Positions 1 through 7,003 of a stretch of DNA of 10,053 nucleotides are shown here, piece after piece. The stretch is from Clostridiales bacterium (lineage in GTDB: Bacteria; Bacillota; Clostridia; Oscillospirales; Oscillospiraceae). Position numbers and translations under genes: made by a program. Every line of letters begins with the position of its first letter. The first letter of the stretch is position 1. The notes under the pieces were generated by a model. It made no database searches. It had not been told where the DNA came from and was given only the letters and a program-made list of their open reading frames with translations. Location: positions 1-10,053 of the forward strand of contig JAHZFC010000080.1 in the NCBI GenBank assembly GCA_019421525.1, read 5' to 3'.

Positions 1-89
1 CTGAAGTAGTTGATGGTGAAGATGATGATGATGGCGCCCAGCAGGACCGGGATGATCAGCAGCAGGCGCCGCACGATGTATTTCAGCAT
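1..89 (-). CDS. ABC transporter permease, DppB/OppB-like (N-terminal fragment)
   Basis: Only the first 29 codons are inside the window; the gene runs off the left edge. The protein begins MLKYIVRRLLLIIPVLLGA and continues into a hydrophobic stretch rich in isoleucine. That is the usual start of the DppB/OppB inner-membrane permeases: a short basic cytoplasmic end with paired arginines, then the first transmembrane helix. The ATG at 89 follows a GGAGG ribosome site (GAGGAGGGAGAGCCT). It lies downstream of the solute-binding protein on the same strand, the standard order in peptide/nickel/opine uptake operons, so it very probably forms one half of that transporter's channel. The family call relies on a short segment plus context. 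Confidence 0.8.
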   Translation of the reverse strand, partial: MLKYIVRRLLLIIPVLLGAIIIIFTINYF

Positions 90-129
90 AGGCTCTCCCT
101 CCTCAGGGTATGGTGTCGAGTTTTGAAGC

Positions 130-162
130 AGGCGTGGCGGCGGGAAGCCCGCCGCCACGCCT
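130..162 (-). terminator. Intercistronic 15-bp hairpin between binding-protein and permease genes
   Basis: Perfect inverted repeat: 130-144 (AGGCGTGGCGGCGGG) pairs base for base with 148-162 across a 3-nt loop. It starts 34 nt beyond the stop codon of the solute-binding protein gene. On the transcribed minus strand it is followed by GCTTCAAAACTC, not a run of T, so it is unlikely to be a full intrinsic terminator. Such hairpins between binding-protein and permease genes often protect the upstream message from 3' exonucleases or cause partial termination, so that the binding protein is made in excess. The structure is seen directly; that role is inferred. Confidence 0.75.
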
Positions 163-196
163 CATTTCTGCTATTGAGTTCCCGAAGCCGCTTGCC

Positions 197-1816
197 TTAG
201 TCGGTCAGCAGGGTGGGGTCGAGCTGGTTGCTGCTGTCCAGAGCATTGGTAAAGCTGGTGTGGGCCTCGGCCACGCCATAGTTCTTGGTGTCCTGGTACA
301 GAGGGATGTAGTAGTAGTTGTCGTGCATATACTGCTGGTACTCGTGGTAGATCTCAGTGCGGGCGGCCTGGTCACGCTCGGAAGAGCCGCGGTTGAACAG
401 GTCGGCCAGGGTGTCGTCCTGGGCGCGCATCAGGGCGTTGTCGGACAGGGGGCCCATCTGCTGGAGCAGGGATGCGGGGTCGTTGCCGGCGCCGTTGGAG
501 GGACCGCCGATGCTGACCTCCTGCTGGCCGCTGAGCAGGGTGGGCAGGATGGTGGCGAAGTCGCCCATGCCGGACAGGTCCAGGTTGATGCCGATCTGGG
601 CCAGGTCGCCCTGCATGGCCTCAAACAGCTGGGTATAGAAGGCGGTGGACTCGGCCACGACCGTAACGGTCAGGGGGTTGTCCACAGAGTAGCCCGCCTC
701 GGCCAGACACTGGGCAGCAAGCTCGGGATCGTACTCATAGGCGCCCACATCCAGGTAGGCCCAGTTATCCGGACCGAGGATGGAGGAGGCAGACTGATAC
801 ATGCCCTGGCCCAGAGCGGTGACCATGTTCTCAGCCTGGATACCGTGGGCAAAGGCCTTCCGGATGTTGATGTCGGAGAAGACGCCCACGGTGTCGGGGC
901 CGGCGGCCAGCTGGATGCCGGTGACGCCCTGGGACGCCTTCTGCACCAGGGTGGCGCCGGACACAGCGCCGGTGGACAGGTTGTTCACATAGGTGGCCTG
1001 GGTCAGATAGGCCGCGTCCAGGTTGCCGGCCTGCAGCTCGGCAAAGCGGGTGGACTCCTCAGAGTAGAACTTGATGATGATCTCATCATAGTAGGGAGCC
1101 TCGCCCCAGTAATCCTCGTTGCGCACCAGGGTGTACTGGACGGACTCCTCCCAGCCGGAGCGGTCGGTCACGCCGTCGCCCTTGAGCTTGTACGGGCCGG
1201 TGCCGTACAGCCAGCCCCAGTTCCAGTCCTCAGCGGTGCAGGTCTCACGGTCGATGATGTAAGTGGTGGCCATGACGTCATAGAAGCCGGCGTCATAGGT
1301 GCTCATGGCGATGACGATGGTGTTGTCGTCGGGGCAGGTGGTATTCTCGAAGTCCACGCAGGCCACCATGGAGGCGGTACGGCCGGAGTCACGCAGGTGC
1401 TCCAGGGTGTACAGCACGTCATCGGCGGTCAGGGGATTGCCGTTGGAGAAGGTGATGCCCTCGTTGAGCACAACGGTCAGCTCCAGGTCGCCGGTCCACT
1501 CGTGGCTGGCGGCCAGGTCGTCGATGACGTTGCCGTCGTTGTCCACCTTCCACAGAGTCTCCAGCACGGCGTTGGTCAGGGCCCGGGCGGAGTTGGTCTG
1601 CAGGTCGGTGGCGGGGTCGAAGGTGTTGGCGTTGGCGTCGGAGCCGAACACGAAGGTCTTGGTGCCCTCGGGCTCCTCGCTGGTGGGGCCGTTGGGGTTG
1701 GTCCCCTCATCGCTGGGGGGCGTGCTGGTGTCGCCGGCGTCGTTGCCGCAGGCGGCCAGGCCCAGCGCCATGACCAGCGCCAGCAGCAGAGCAAGCAATT
1801 TGTTCCACTTTTTCAT
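197..1816 (-). CDS. ABC transporter solute-binding lipoprotein, family 5 (peptide/oligopeptide type)
   Basis: This 539-residue protein is the extracellular, membrane-anchored receptor that captures substrate for an ABC importer. Residues 1-22 are a lipoprotein signal (two lysines, hydrophobic core, LAAC lipobox) with Cys23 as the lipidated residue. Residues 24-50 form a Ser/Thr/Pro/Glu-rich linker. The rest matches the SBP_bac_5 fold: an early strand with a FDPAT motif, the family signature around residues 114-138 (LNEGITFSNGNPLTADDVLYTLE), and a C-terminal YYYIPLYQ segment typical of DppA/OppA proteins. Length is normal. The ATG at 1816 has an AAGGAGG site 6 nt upstream. The neighbouring permease (1-89) supports a peptide, dipeptide or related importer; the actual ligand cannot be read from sequence. 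An AraC-type regulator gene lies upstream and probably controls it. Confidence 0.93.
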   Translation of the reverse strand: MKKWNKLLALLLALVMALGLAACGNDAGDTSTPPSDEGTNPNGPTSEEPEGTKTFVFGSDANANTFDPATDLQTNSARALTNAVLETLWKVDNDGNVIDDLAASHEWTGDLELTVVLNEGITFSNGNPLTADDVLYTLEHLRDSGRTASMVACVDFENTTCPDDNTIVIAMSTYDAGFYDVMATTYIIDRETCTAEDWNWGWLYGTGPYKLKGDGVTDRSGWEESVQYTLVRNEDYWGEAPYYDEIIIKFYSEESTRFAELQAGNLDAAYLTQATYVNNLSTGAVSGATLVQKASQGVTGIQLAAGPDTVGVFSDINIRKAFAHGIQAENMVTALGQGMYQSASSILGPDNWAYLDVGAYEYDPELAAQCLAEAGYSVDNPLTVTVVAESTAFYTQLFEAMQGDLAQIGINLDLSGMGDFATILPTLLSGQQEVSIGGPSNGAGNDPASLLQQMGPLSDNALMRAQDDTLADLFNRGSSERDQAARTEIYHEYQQYMHDNYYYIPLYQDTKNYGVAEAHTSFTNALDSSNQLDPTLLTD

Positions 1817-1870
1817 CGTTGTTCCTCCTTATGATCTCAGGTTGGAAAAGCCTATTCCCTTCCACCCAAA

Positions 1871-1900
1871 ATTATATCGGGAGGGCTGCGTTTTTTGCAA
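1871..1900 (-). promoter_or_regulatory. Promoter of the solute-binding protein operon
   Basis: On the minus strand a perfect -10 box, TATAAT (1876 to 1871), is preceded after 18 bp by TTGCAA (1900 to 1895), a 4 of 6 match to the -35 consensus. Transcription would start near 1863, giving a leader of about 47 nt before the ATG at 1816. The weak -35 with a consensus -10 fits an activator-assisted promoter. Confidence 0.65.
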
Positions 1901-1901
1901 T

Positions 1902-1928
1902 GGACTATCCGCAGAAAACCAGGACTAT
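1902..1928. promoter_or_regulatory. Candidate AraC-family operator: GGACTAT direct repeat, 20-bp period
   Basis: GGACTAT occurs at 1902-1908 and again at 1922-1928, exactly 20 bp apart, so both copies face the same side of the helix. Read with the operon it is ATAGTCC-N13-ATAGTCC, and the proximal copy ends 1 bp before the -35 hexamer at 1900-1895. AraC-family activators typically bind paired direct half-sites about two helical turns apart, next to or overlapping -35. The regulator encoded at 2029-3261 is the obvious candidate to bind here; that link is inferred. Confidence 0.5.
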
Positions 1929-1950
1929 TTATAGATAATTAAAGTCTGGA

Positions 1951-1982
1951 AAAATTTGATCGTGAAAAAATCACGATCAAAT
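1951..1982 (-). terminator. Intrinsic terminator of the AraC-type regulator gene
   Basis: Perfect 12-bp inverted repeat, ATTTGATCGTGA at 1954-1965 with TCACGATCAAAT at 1971-1982, around a 5-nt loop. On the minus strand the stem runs directly into a T-tract (TTTT at 1954-1951, after the T that closes the stem). It lies 47 nt past the regulator stop codon and upstream of the next gene's promoter. The stem is A+T-rich, so termination may be incomplete. On the plus strand no T-run follows, which sets the direction. Confidence 0.75.
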
Positions 1983-2028
1983 ATGTGGCGCTTTGGGTCT
2001 GAGCACAATTCAGGTTTTTTGGGCTTTT

Positions 2029-3261
2029 TCAGCCCTTGGCGGTGATGTTCCGATACTGTCGGGGGCTCATGCCGTTGATCTTGCGGAACAGGCGGCTGAA
2101 ATAGTCCGGGTCATCGTACCCCACCTGTCCGGCCACCTGGTTGATGGGCAAAGAGGTATCCTTGAGCAGGACCTTAGCCTGCTCAAGGCGCAGGTGGGTC
2201 AGATGATCCACCACCGACTGCCCCGTCTCCCGTTTGAACAGCACGCTGAAATACTGGGGATTGAGGTGGACATGGCCCGCGATCTCCCCCAGGGTCAGGC
2301 GGCGGGTGTAATTTTCCCACATGAAGCTCTTGGCCTCCTGCACTGCGGGATTGCCCGCCCGGGAAAGGGTGGTGGCATACCGGTCGCAGAAGCGCCGCAG
2401 GCCCTCCTTCACCAAATGGGTGAGCTGATCGTAGTCCTGCCGGATATCCACGGCGGCCCGGCACTCCAGCAGGATCTGCTGGAGCCTGCTGTCGGCGGCC
2501 ACGGTGTTGCCCGCCGTCTCCATGCACAGATCCAGGATCTTGTAGGGCAGCTGATAGAGGATGGTGGGGAACCGCTCCAGATAGGGGCGGCAGGCCGCGA
2601 ACACCTCGTCCACCCACCGCTCCAGCTGATCGCGCTGGAGGGTCTCCAGGTAGTGGGTAAAGGCGGAGCGCCGGGCCGGAGTGAGCACGTTCATGATCTG
2701 GGCGGTGGTGTACATCTGCTGGGCGCTGTCGTGGCGGCGGTTGACCTGGAGCTGGGAGCCGTACTCCTCCACCGCCTGCTGGGCGGAGCGGAAGCTGGCG
2801 CCCAGATCCAGGATGTCGGACACCGGCAGGCCGTCGCCGATGGCAAAATAGTAGGGCTTGTAGCGCCTGGCGATATCCATATGCCGGTAGAGGCGGTCCA
2901 CGCTCTGGCGCACCTGCTCCGACCTGGGGGTGCCGAAGGCCGCGTCAAAGTTCAGCATACAGTACAGCTGATCCCCCTCATGGAGGGTCTCCTGCTCCAG
3001 GAAGTGCTCCGGCGTGAGGAACATCCGCGCATCCTCGTCCACCCAGTCCAGCACCTCGGACATGGGCCGGTCAGTCCCTTTCCCTCTGGGCCGCAGCTGG
3101 ATCATCAGGACCAGGAAGGTGCCCGGCTGAAGATGATAACCGTAGTATCCGTTGATCTCGTCCAGGGTGGCGCCCACCGGGGGCACTCCGTGGAGCAGGT
3201 CCCGCAGCAGCTGCCGGCGGAGCCGGCGGCGCAGCTGCTCCATCTCTGTATTCCGGGACAT
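2029..3261 (-). CDS. AraC/YesN-type transcriptional regulator without receiver domain
   Basis: The predicted 410-residue cytoplasmic DNA-binding protein has the paired helix-turn-helix of the AraC family at its C-terminus. The first HTH is about residues 323-345 (LTLGEIAGHVHLNPQYFSVLF) and the second about 373-397 (INQVAGQVGYDDPDYFSRLF), followed by the conserved GMSPRQYR end. Residues 45-170 resemble the degenerate GGDEF-like region seen between receiver and HTH domains in YesN-type regulators (AIGDGLPVSDILDLGASFRSA near 140-160), and residues 180-300 look helical. No receiver domain precedes these. The start at 3261 is chosen because AAGGAGGGGGCGT directly precedes it; an in-frame ATG at 3333 has no such site and lies upstream of the predicted promoter's -10 box. 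The gene sits upstream of, and in line with, a peptide-type uptake operon, so it is probably its activator. Ligand unknown. Confidence 0.88.
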   Translation of the reverse strand: MSRNTEMEQLRRRLRRQLLRDLLHGVPPVGATLDEINGYYGYHLQPGTFLVLMIQLRPRGKGTDRPMSEVLDWVDEDARMFLTPEHFLEQETLHEGDQLYCMLNFDAAFGTPRSEQVRQSVDRLYRHMDIARRYKPYYFAIGDGLPVSDILDLGASFRSAQQAVEEYGSQLQVNRRHDSAQQMYTTAQIMNVLTPARRSAFTHYLETLQRDQLERWVDEVFAACRPYLERFPTILYQLPYKILDLCMETAGNTVAADSRLQQILLECRAAVDIRQDYDQLTHLVKEGLRRFCDRYATTLSRAGNPAVQEAKSFMWENYTRRLTLGEIAGHVHLNPQYFSVLFKRETGQSVVDHLTHLRLEQAKVLLKDTSLPINQVAGQVGYDDPDYFSRLFRKINGMSPRQYRNITAKG

Positions 3262-3323
3262 ACGCCCCCTCCTTTCCTCCCGCCTCCCGGGCCGGGCGGC
3301 AGGATGAGCTTCGCTCTGCCACA

Positions 3324-3352
3324 AGCATACCACAACCCTCCCCCTCCTTCAA
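3324..3352 (-). promoter_or_regulatory. Promoter of the AraC-type regulator gene
   Basis: On the minus strand TTGAAG (3352 to 3347) and TATGCT (3329 to 3324) are separated by exactly 17 bp, and the -10 is preceded by TGG, an extended -10 motif. Each hexamer matches consensus at 4 of 6 positions. The start would fall near 3317, giving a leader of about 55 nt. Confidence 0.5.
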
Positions 3353-3361
3353 GGCACGCAC

Positions 3362-3390
3362 TTGCCCCGGCGGGCCAGGTGTGGTACACT
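3362..3390 (+). promoter_or_regulatory. Promoter of the hexokinase operon
   Basis: TTGCCC (3362-3367) and TACACT (3385-3390) are 17 bp apart, and TGG before the -10 provides an extended -10 element. Both hexamers match consensus at 4 of 6 positions. The start would be near 3397, about 40 nt before the ATG at 3438. Its -35 box is only 9 bp from the -35 box of the divergent regulator promoter, so the two promoters are back to back. Confidence 0.5.
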
Positions 3391-3437
3391 GGAGCAAATG
3401 GGCCGCCAGCGCGCGGCCGGAAAGGCAGGACATATCC

Positions 3438-4730
3438 ATGGACGTAACACGGCAGGCAAGACAGTTCCTCTCCCAGCACTCCATGGCCCCCGGCCAGCTG
3501 GACCTGGCGGCGGCCTGTGAGGACTACCGCGGGGAGATGGCCCGGGGCCTCCAGGGGAAGGAGAGCAGCCTCCTCATGCTCCCGGCCTATGTCTCCCTGG
3601 GACATCCCCTGCCCACTCAGGGCCAGGTGGCGGCGCTGGACATGGGCGGGACCAACCTTCGCATGGCCCTGGCCCAGTGGTCGCAGGACGGGCTGAACAT
3701 CAGCGGCCTCCAGCTCCTTCCCACTCCGGGCAGCCGGGGCAAGGTCACCCGGGAGGAGTTTTTGGACATCATCGCCCAGGGTCTGGGCCGATACCCCGCC
3801 GGCTGCCGGGTGGGCTTCTGCTTCTCCTTCCCCGCGGAGATCACCCCGGACCTGGACGGCAAAGTGCTCTATTTTGACAAGGAGGTCCGGGTGGAAGGGG
3901 GCGCGGGGATGCACCTGTGCCGGGACCTGGCCGCCCATATGCAGGCGCGGGGCATGGCGGCGCCGGAGGCCGGTGCGGTGGTCAACGACACGGTGGCCAC
4001 CCTGCTGGGGGGCTATCTGGCCGAGGACCGGGACGCCTATGACGGCTTTGTGGGCTTCATCCTGGGCACGGGGCTCAACTGCTGCTACTGCGAGCAGGGC
4101 GGGCGCATCACCAAGCTGGCTCCCGGCCAGCGAAAGGACATGGTCATCAATATGGAGGCCGGCAGCTATACCGGCTTTCCCCAGGGGGACTTTGACCGGG
4201 CGTTGGACGCCGCCTCCCGGGACCCGGGCCGCCACCCCTTTGAGAAGATGACCTCCGGGGCCTATCTGGGCCCGCTCATGGAGCTCACCCTCAAGGGAGC
4301 GGCCAAGGAGGGGCTGCTCACGCCCCCCTGCGCCAAGGCGGTTCTGGAGCTGGACGGCCTGGCCCTCAGCCAGGTGAGCGCCTGGCTGGACGGCGGCGAC
4401 AGGGAGGCCCTGCCCGGCCTGCTCTGCGCCCAGGAGGAGGACCAGGCGGTGCTGGAGGCCATCCTCACCGGCCTGGTGGAGCGGGCGGCGGAGCGGGTGG
4501 CCATTGCCCTGACGGCGGTGATCGTCCAGGGGGATATGGGCCGCGACCCCCAGCGGCCCGCCGCCATCATCGCCGAGGGCTCCACCTTCCACAAGTTCCG
4601 CCTCTACCGCAGCTGCATCGAGCAGGCCATGGCCAGCCTGTGCACCGGCCGGTTCGGCCGCCACTGGCGCTTCGTCCAGGTGGAGGACGCCAACCTGTCC
4701 GGCGCGGCGGCCGCCGCCCTGCTGAAATAG
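3438..4730 (+). CDS. Hexokinase (eukaryotic-type HK/glucokinase family)
   Basis: This 430-residue cytoplasmic sugar kinase should transfer the ATP phosphate to the 6-hydroxyl of glucose or a related hexose. It carries the ordered motifs of the hexokinase/actin-fold family: phosphate-1 loop LDMGGTNLR (67-75), sugar-binding SFP (130-132), VVNDTVATLLGGY (181-193) with catalytic base Asp184, phosphate-2 loop GFILGTGLN (206-214), glucose-contacting Glu240 in NMEAG and Glu269 in FEKMTSGAYLG (268-278), and adenosine-site AEGS (379-382). These motifs match yeast and animal hexokinases rather than the bacterial ROK glucokinases. The length suits single-domain bacterial members. The start is Met at 3438, preceded by AGGCAGGA, since an in-frame GTG at 3381 lies inside the likely promoter. 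It forms an operon with the membrane protein that starts 24 nt downstream. Exact sugar preference is not visible. Confidence 0.92.
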   Translation: MDVTRQARQFLSQHSMAPGQLDLAAACEDYRGEMARGLQGKESSLLMLPAYVSLGHPLPTQGQVAALDMGGTNLRMALAQWSQDGLNISGLQLLPTPGSRGKVTREEFLDIIAQGLGRYPAGCRVGFCFSFPAEITPDLDGKVLYFDKEVRVEGGAGMHLCRDLAAHMQARGMAAPEAGAVVNDTVATLLGGYLAEDRDAYDGFVGFILGTGLNCCYCEQGGRITKLAPGQRKDMVINMEAGSYTGFPQGDFDRALDAASRDPGRHPFEKMTSGAYLGPLMELTLKGAAKEGLLTPPCAKAVLELDGLALSQVSAWLDGGDREALPGLLCAQEEDQAVLEAILTGLVERAAERVAIALTAVIVQGDMGRDPQRPAAIIAEGSTFHKFRLYRSCIEQAMASLCTGRFGRHWRFVQVEDANLSGAAAAALLK

Positions 4731-4754
4731 GCCCCGGATCAGGAGGCATACGCC

Positions 4755-6782
4755 ATGGACAAACGACGTCTGGCGGCGGGGCTGGCCGCCCTGTGCGCCT
4801 GGGGCTGCCTGTCCGGCCTGGCCCTCATCCGGCTGTGGGCGGTGCTCTACGGGCACCTGTCCGGCCCGGTCATCCTGGTGCTGGCGGTGGTGCTGGCGGG
4901 CGGAGCGCTGGCCCTGGCCTGGCATCTGGGCCTGATGGAGCGGTGGCTATTCCCCTTTGGCCGGAGCTGGAAGACCGCCCTGCTCTCCGCCGCAGGCTTT
5001 TTGCTGGGGGCCGGGCTGGACACCAGCTATGATATGTTCTACGTAGGGGAGCTCACTGTGGGCAGACTGCCCTTCCGGCTGCTGTGCGCGGCCGGAAGCG
5101 GCCTGGTGCTGGCCGCTGTGGTGCTGACGCTGGCCACGGCGGTGCGGGAGTTTGGCCCCCTCCGCCTGGACCGGGCCAGGACCATGCTGGTGCTGGCCCT
5201 GGTGGTGAACATCATCACCGCCTGGTACTGCGCGGGCAGCGCCAAGATCTACTACTGGGACAACTCCACCTACTGGGACCTCAGCACCATGCTGGCCGGC
5301 CAGCCTCTGGACTTTAGCCAGATCCGCCTGGTGCTCACCAGCGTCATCACCCAGGAGTACAACTACCTGCTGGCCTGGCCCATCTCTCTGGTGATGCGCC
5401 TGCTGGGCACCGGGCGGTATGTGTACCTGATGGCAACGGTGGATCTCTACGTCCTGCCCGCCCTGTGGGGCCTGCTGGCCTTGGGGCGGCGCACCCGCTG
5501 GGGCGGGGTGCTGCTGTGCTGCGCCACTCCCATGCTGCTCTACACCGCCCTGGTGGGCTTTGTGGATGTGGCGGCGGCGGGGGCGGCCATCTGGGCCTTT
5601 GTCATCTACACCGACCGCTCCCGTCCCCAGGGGGCCCGTGGGGTCCTCACCGGGGCCCTGCTGGTGCTGGTGTTCCTGCTCCGGCGGTACTTTTTCTTCT
5701 ACACCGTCTCCTTCGGCCTGGCCGCCTTCGCCGCCCTGGCCATGGACCGGAAGCAGTGGAAGTCCTTTGCCGCCCTGGTGGGCACGGGGGTGGTGTGCTC
5801 CCTGTTCTTCGGACAGAGCTTCGTGGTGGACCAGGTGCTGTCCTCCAACTACTTTGACACCTACTCCGCCTACGACCAGGGCCGCTGGGTGGACGCGGTG
5901 ATGTTCGGCCGCTACTTTGGCTATCTCCTGCTGGCCGTGGCCCTGGCCTGCCTGGTCTTTCTGCTCCTGCGCCGGCCGAAGGCCCGGTATGGGGCCCTTT
6001 TGTGCCTGGTCCAGCCCCTGCTGTGCTTCGTGCTGTTCACCCGCGTCCAGTCCCACGGGCAGCAGCACCTGCTGCTCTATCTGCCCGCCCTGTGCTTCGC
6101 CCTGGCGGGCGGTCTGGAGGTCCTGCCGGAGCGAAAGCCGGTCCAGGCCGCGGCCTGGGTACTGGCCCTGGCCACGCTGGGCAGCTCCCTCCTGCCCCGG
6201 GTCCAGCCGGACAGCATCCAGGAGGTGGAAACCCTCTCCGCCCTGCCCACCTTTACCTACGCCCCGCCCCAGCGCACCGACGTGGCCCAGCTGGTGGCCC
6301 TGCGAGCCTATGTGGACAGCCTGTCCGCCCGGGAGCAGAAGAGCGCGGCCATCATCGCCTCCTCCTTTGTGTTCAACACCAGCATCTATGAAAACGCCTA
6401 CCGCTCCATGGGCATCCCCGAGCCTGATACCCCCCAGACCGATATCATCTACTTCTCCTCCGTGGATAAGCGGGACGCCTTCTCCTGGAACGTGCTCACC
6501 GCCGACTACCTGGTGGTGGCCGACCCGGTGCAGACCCATCTGGGGGAGGAAAACCAGCACCTGGTCACAGTGCTGGCCCAGCCCGTGCTGGAGGGCACCG
6601 GCATCGGCACGGCCTATGAGCGGCTGGACATCTCCTTTGCCCTGGAGGACGGGGTGACGGTGTATGTCTATGAGCGGGTCCGGGAGGTGACGGCGGAGGA
6701 ATACCAGGCCATCTCCGACACCCTCACCGCCCTCTACCCCGACTATGCGGACCTCTACGCCGTGCCCGAGGGCGTGGGCTGA
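4755..6782 (+). CDS. Polytopic membrane protein, probable GT-C-type glycosyltransferase
   Basis: This 675-residue integral membrane protein has roughly 10-12 hydrophobic helices within residues 8-480, then a soluble tail (about 500-675) predicted to face outside. The layout resembles GT-C enzymes of the PMT/ArnT/GT39 type, which move sugars from lipid-phosphate donors onto acceptors at the outer membrane face. A long loop after about residue 162 holds YYWDNSTYW (166-174), where Asp169 sits like the catalytic acid residue in the first outer loop of GT-C enzymes. A conserved-looking RRYFFFY (310-316) follows. The tail has alternating strands and helices, without a motif I recognise. The ATG at 4755 has AGGAGG at 4741-4746. 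Only 24 nt separate it from the hexokinase gene, so the two are co-transcribed. The GT-C call rests on topology and one motif; an uncharacterised membrane protein of another class remains possible. Confidence 0.65.
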   Translation: MDKRRLAAGLAALCAWGCLSGLALIRLWAVLYGHLSGPVILVLAVVLAGGALALAWHLGLMERWLFPFGRSWKTALLSAAGFLLGAGLDTSYDMFYVGELTVGRLPFRLLCAAGSGLVLAAVVLTLATAVREFGPLRLDRARTMLVLALVVNIITAWYCAGSAKIYYWDNSTYWDLSTMLAGQPLDFSQIRLVLTSVITQEYNYLLAWPISLVMRLLGTGRYVYLMATVDLYVLPALWGLLALGRRTRWGGVLLCCATPMLLYTALVGFVDVAAAGAAIWAFVIYTDRSRPQGARGVLTGALLVLVFLLRRYFFFYTVSFGLAAFAALAMDRKQWKSFAALVGTGVVCSLFFGQSFVVDQVLSSNYFDTYSAYDQGRWVDAVMFGRYFGYLLLAVALACLVFLLLRRPKARYGALLCLVQPLLCFVLFTRVQSHGQQHLLLYLPALCFALAGGLEVLPERKPVQAAAWVLALATLGSSLLPRVQPDSIQEVETLSALPTFTYAPPQRTDVAQLVALRAYVDSLSAREQKSAAIIASSFVFNTSIYENAYRSMGIPEPDTPQTDIIYFSSVDKRDAFSWNVLTADYLVVADPVQTHLGEENQHLVTVLAQPVLEGTGIGTAYERLDISFALEDGVTVYVYERVREVTAEEYQAISDTLTALYPDYADLYAVPEGVG

Positions 6783-6832
6783 CGGCTGCTCCCCTTCCGG
6801 ACAGAGGATGGGCAGACAAAGGACGACCCGCA

Positions 6833-6870
6833 AAAAGCTCCCCCATGCCTCCGGGCACGGGGGAGCTTTT
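6833..6870 (+). terminator. Intrinsic terminator of the hexokinase/glycosyltransferase operon
   Basis: AAAAGCTCCCCC (6833-6844) pairs with GGGGGAGCTTTT (6859-6870). After one A-C mismatch the stem continues with TGCC/GGCA around a TCCG tetraloop (6850-6853). The stem starts 50 nt past the stop codon and ends in TTTT on the plus strand. The A-run on the left arm means it could also work weakly on the minus strand, but no minus-strand gene ends here. Confidence 0.88.
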
Positions 6871-6969
6871 CCATGGGCGGATATGAGCTTCCCCAGGGGG
6901 GATGGCCCTCGGGCAGTTCGGACCTGGCAGGGCCGGCCGGTCTGCCTGAGAATGTCATATTGCTCATAT

Positions 6970-6986
6970 AGTTTATCTGCGGTTTA
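6970..6986 (+). promoter_or_regulatory. Candidate OmpR-family regulator box: AGTTTA-N5-GGTTTA
   Basis: AGTTTA (6970-6975) and GGTTTA (6981-6986) are direct repeats with an 11-bp period, one helical turn, upstream of the histidine kinase gene. This spacing is typical of OmpR/PhoB-family sites. The hexamers resemble the enterobacterial PhoP box, (T/G)GTTTA-N5-(T/G)GTTTA, at 11 of 12 positions. The binding protein is unknown, since no response regulator gene adjoins the kinase, and the match to a distant family's box may be coincidental. Confidence 0.35.
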
Positions 6987-7003
6987 TGAATGGCGCGGCA
7001 AGA

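Noticed and set aside
110..1834. Long open frame on the plus strand opposite the solute-binding protein gene
   Set aside because: Its translation is Val/Gly/Leu-rich with no domain, and it exists because the G+C-rich codons of the real gene leave few stops in the antisense frame. The opposite strand has a signal peptide, family motifs and a ribosome site.
2021..2035. Hairpin GGGCT/AGCCC at the regulator stop codon as a terminator
   Set aside because: The stem is only 5 bp and is followed on the minus strand by A residues, not T; the true terminator is at 1951-1982.
3262..3333. N-terminal extension of the AraC-type regulator from the ATG at 3333
   Set aside because: No ribosome site precedes it and it would start before the predicted promoter's start point; the ATG at 3261 has a strong AAGGAGG site.
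3427..3437. GGACATATCC before the hexokinase start as a third copy of the GGACTAT operator
   Set aside because: It differs by an inserted base, has no partner at 20 bp, and lies between the ribosome site and start codon, so similarity is probably chance.
3105..6833. Long minus-strand open frames (3105-4925 and 4947-6833) opposite the hexokinase and membrane protein genes
   Set aside because: They are rich in Gln, Gly and His without domains or ribosome sites, mirror the codon bias of the plus-strand genes, and the first even runs into the regulator gene in a wrong frame.
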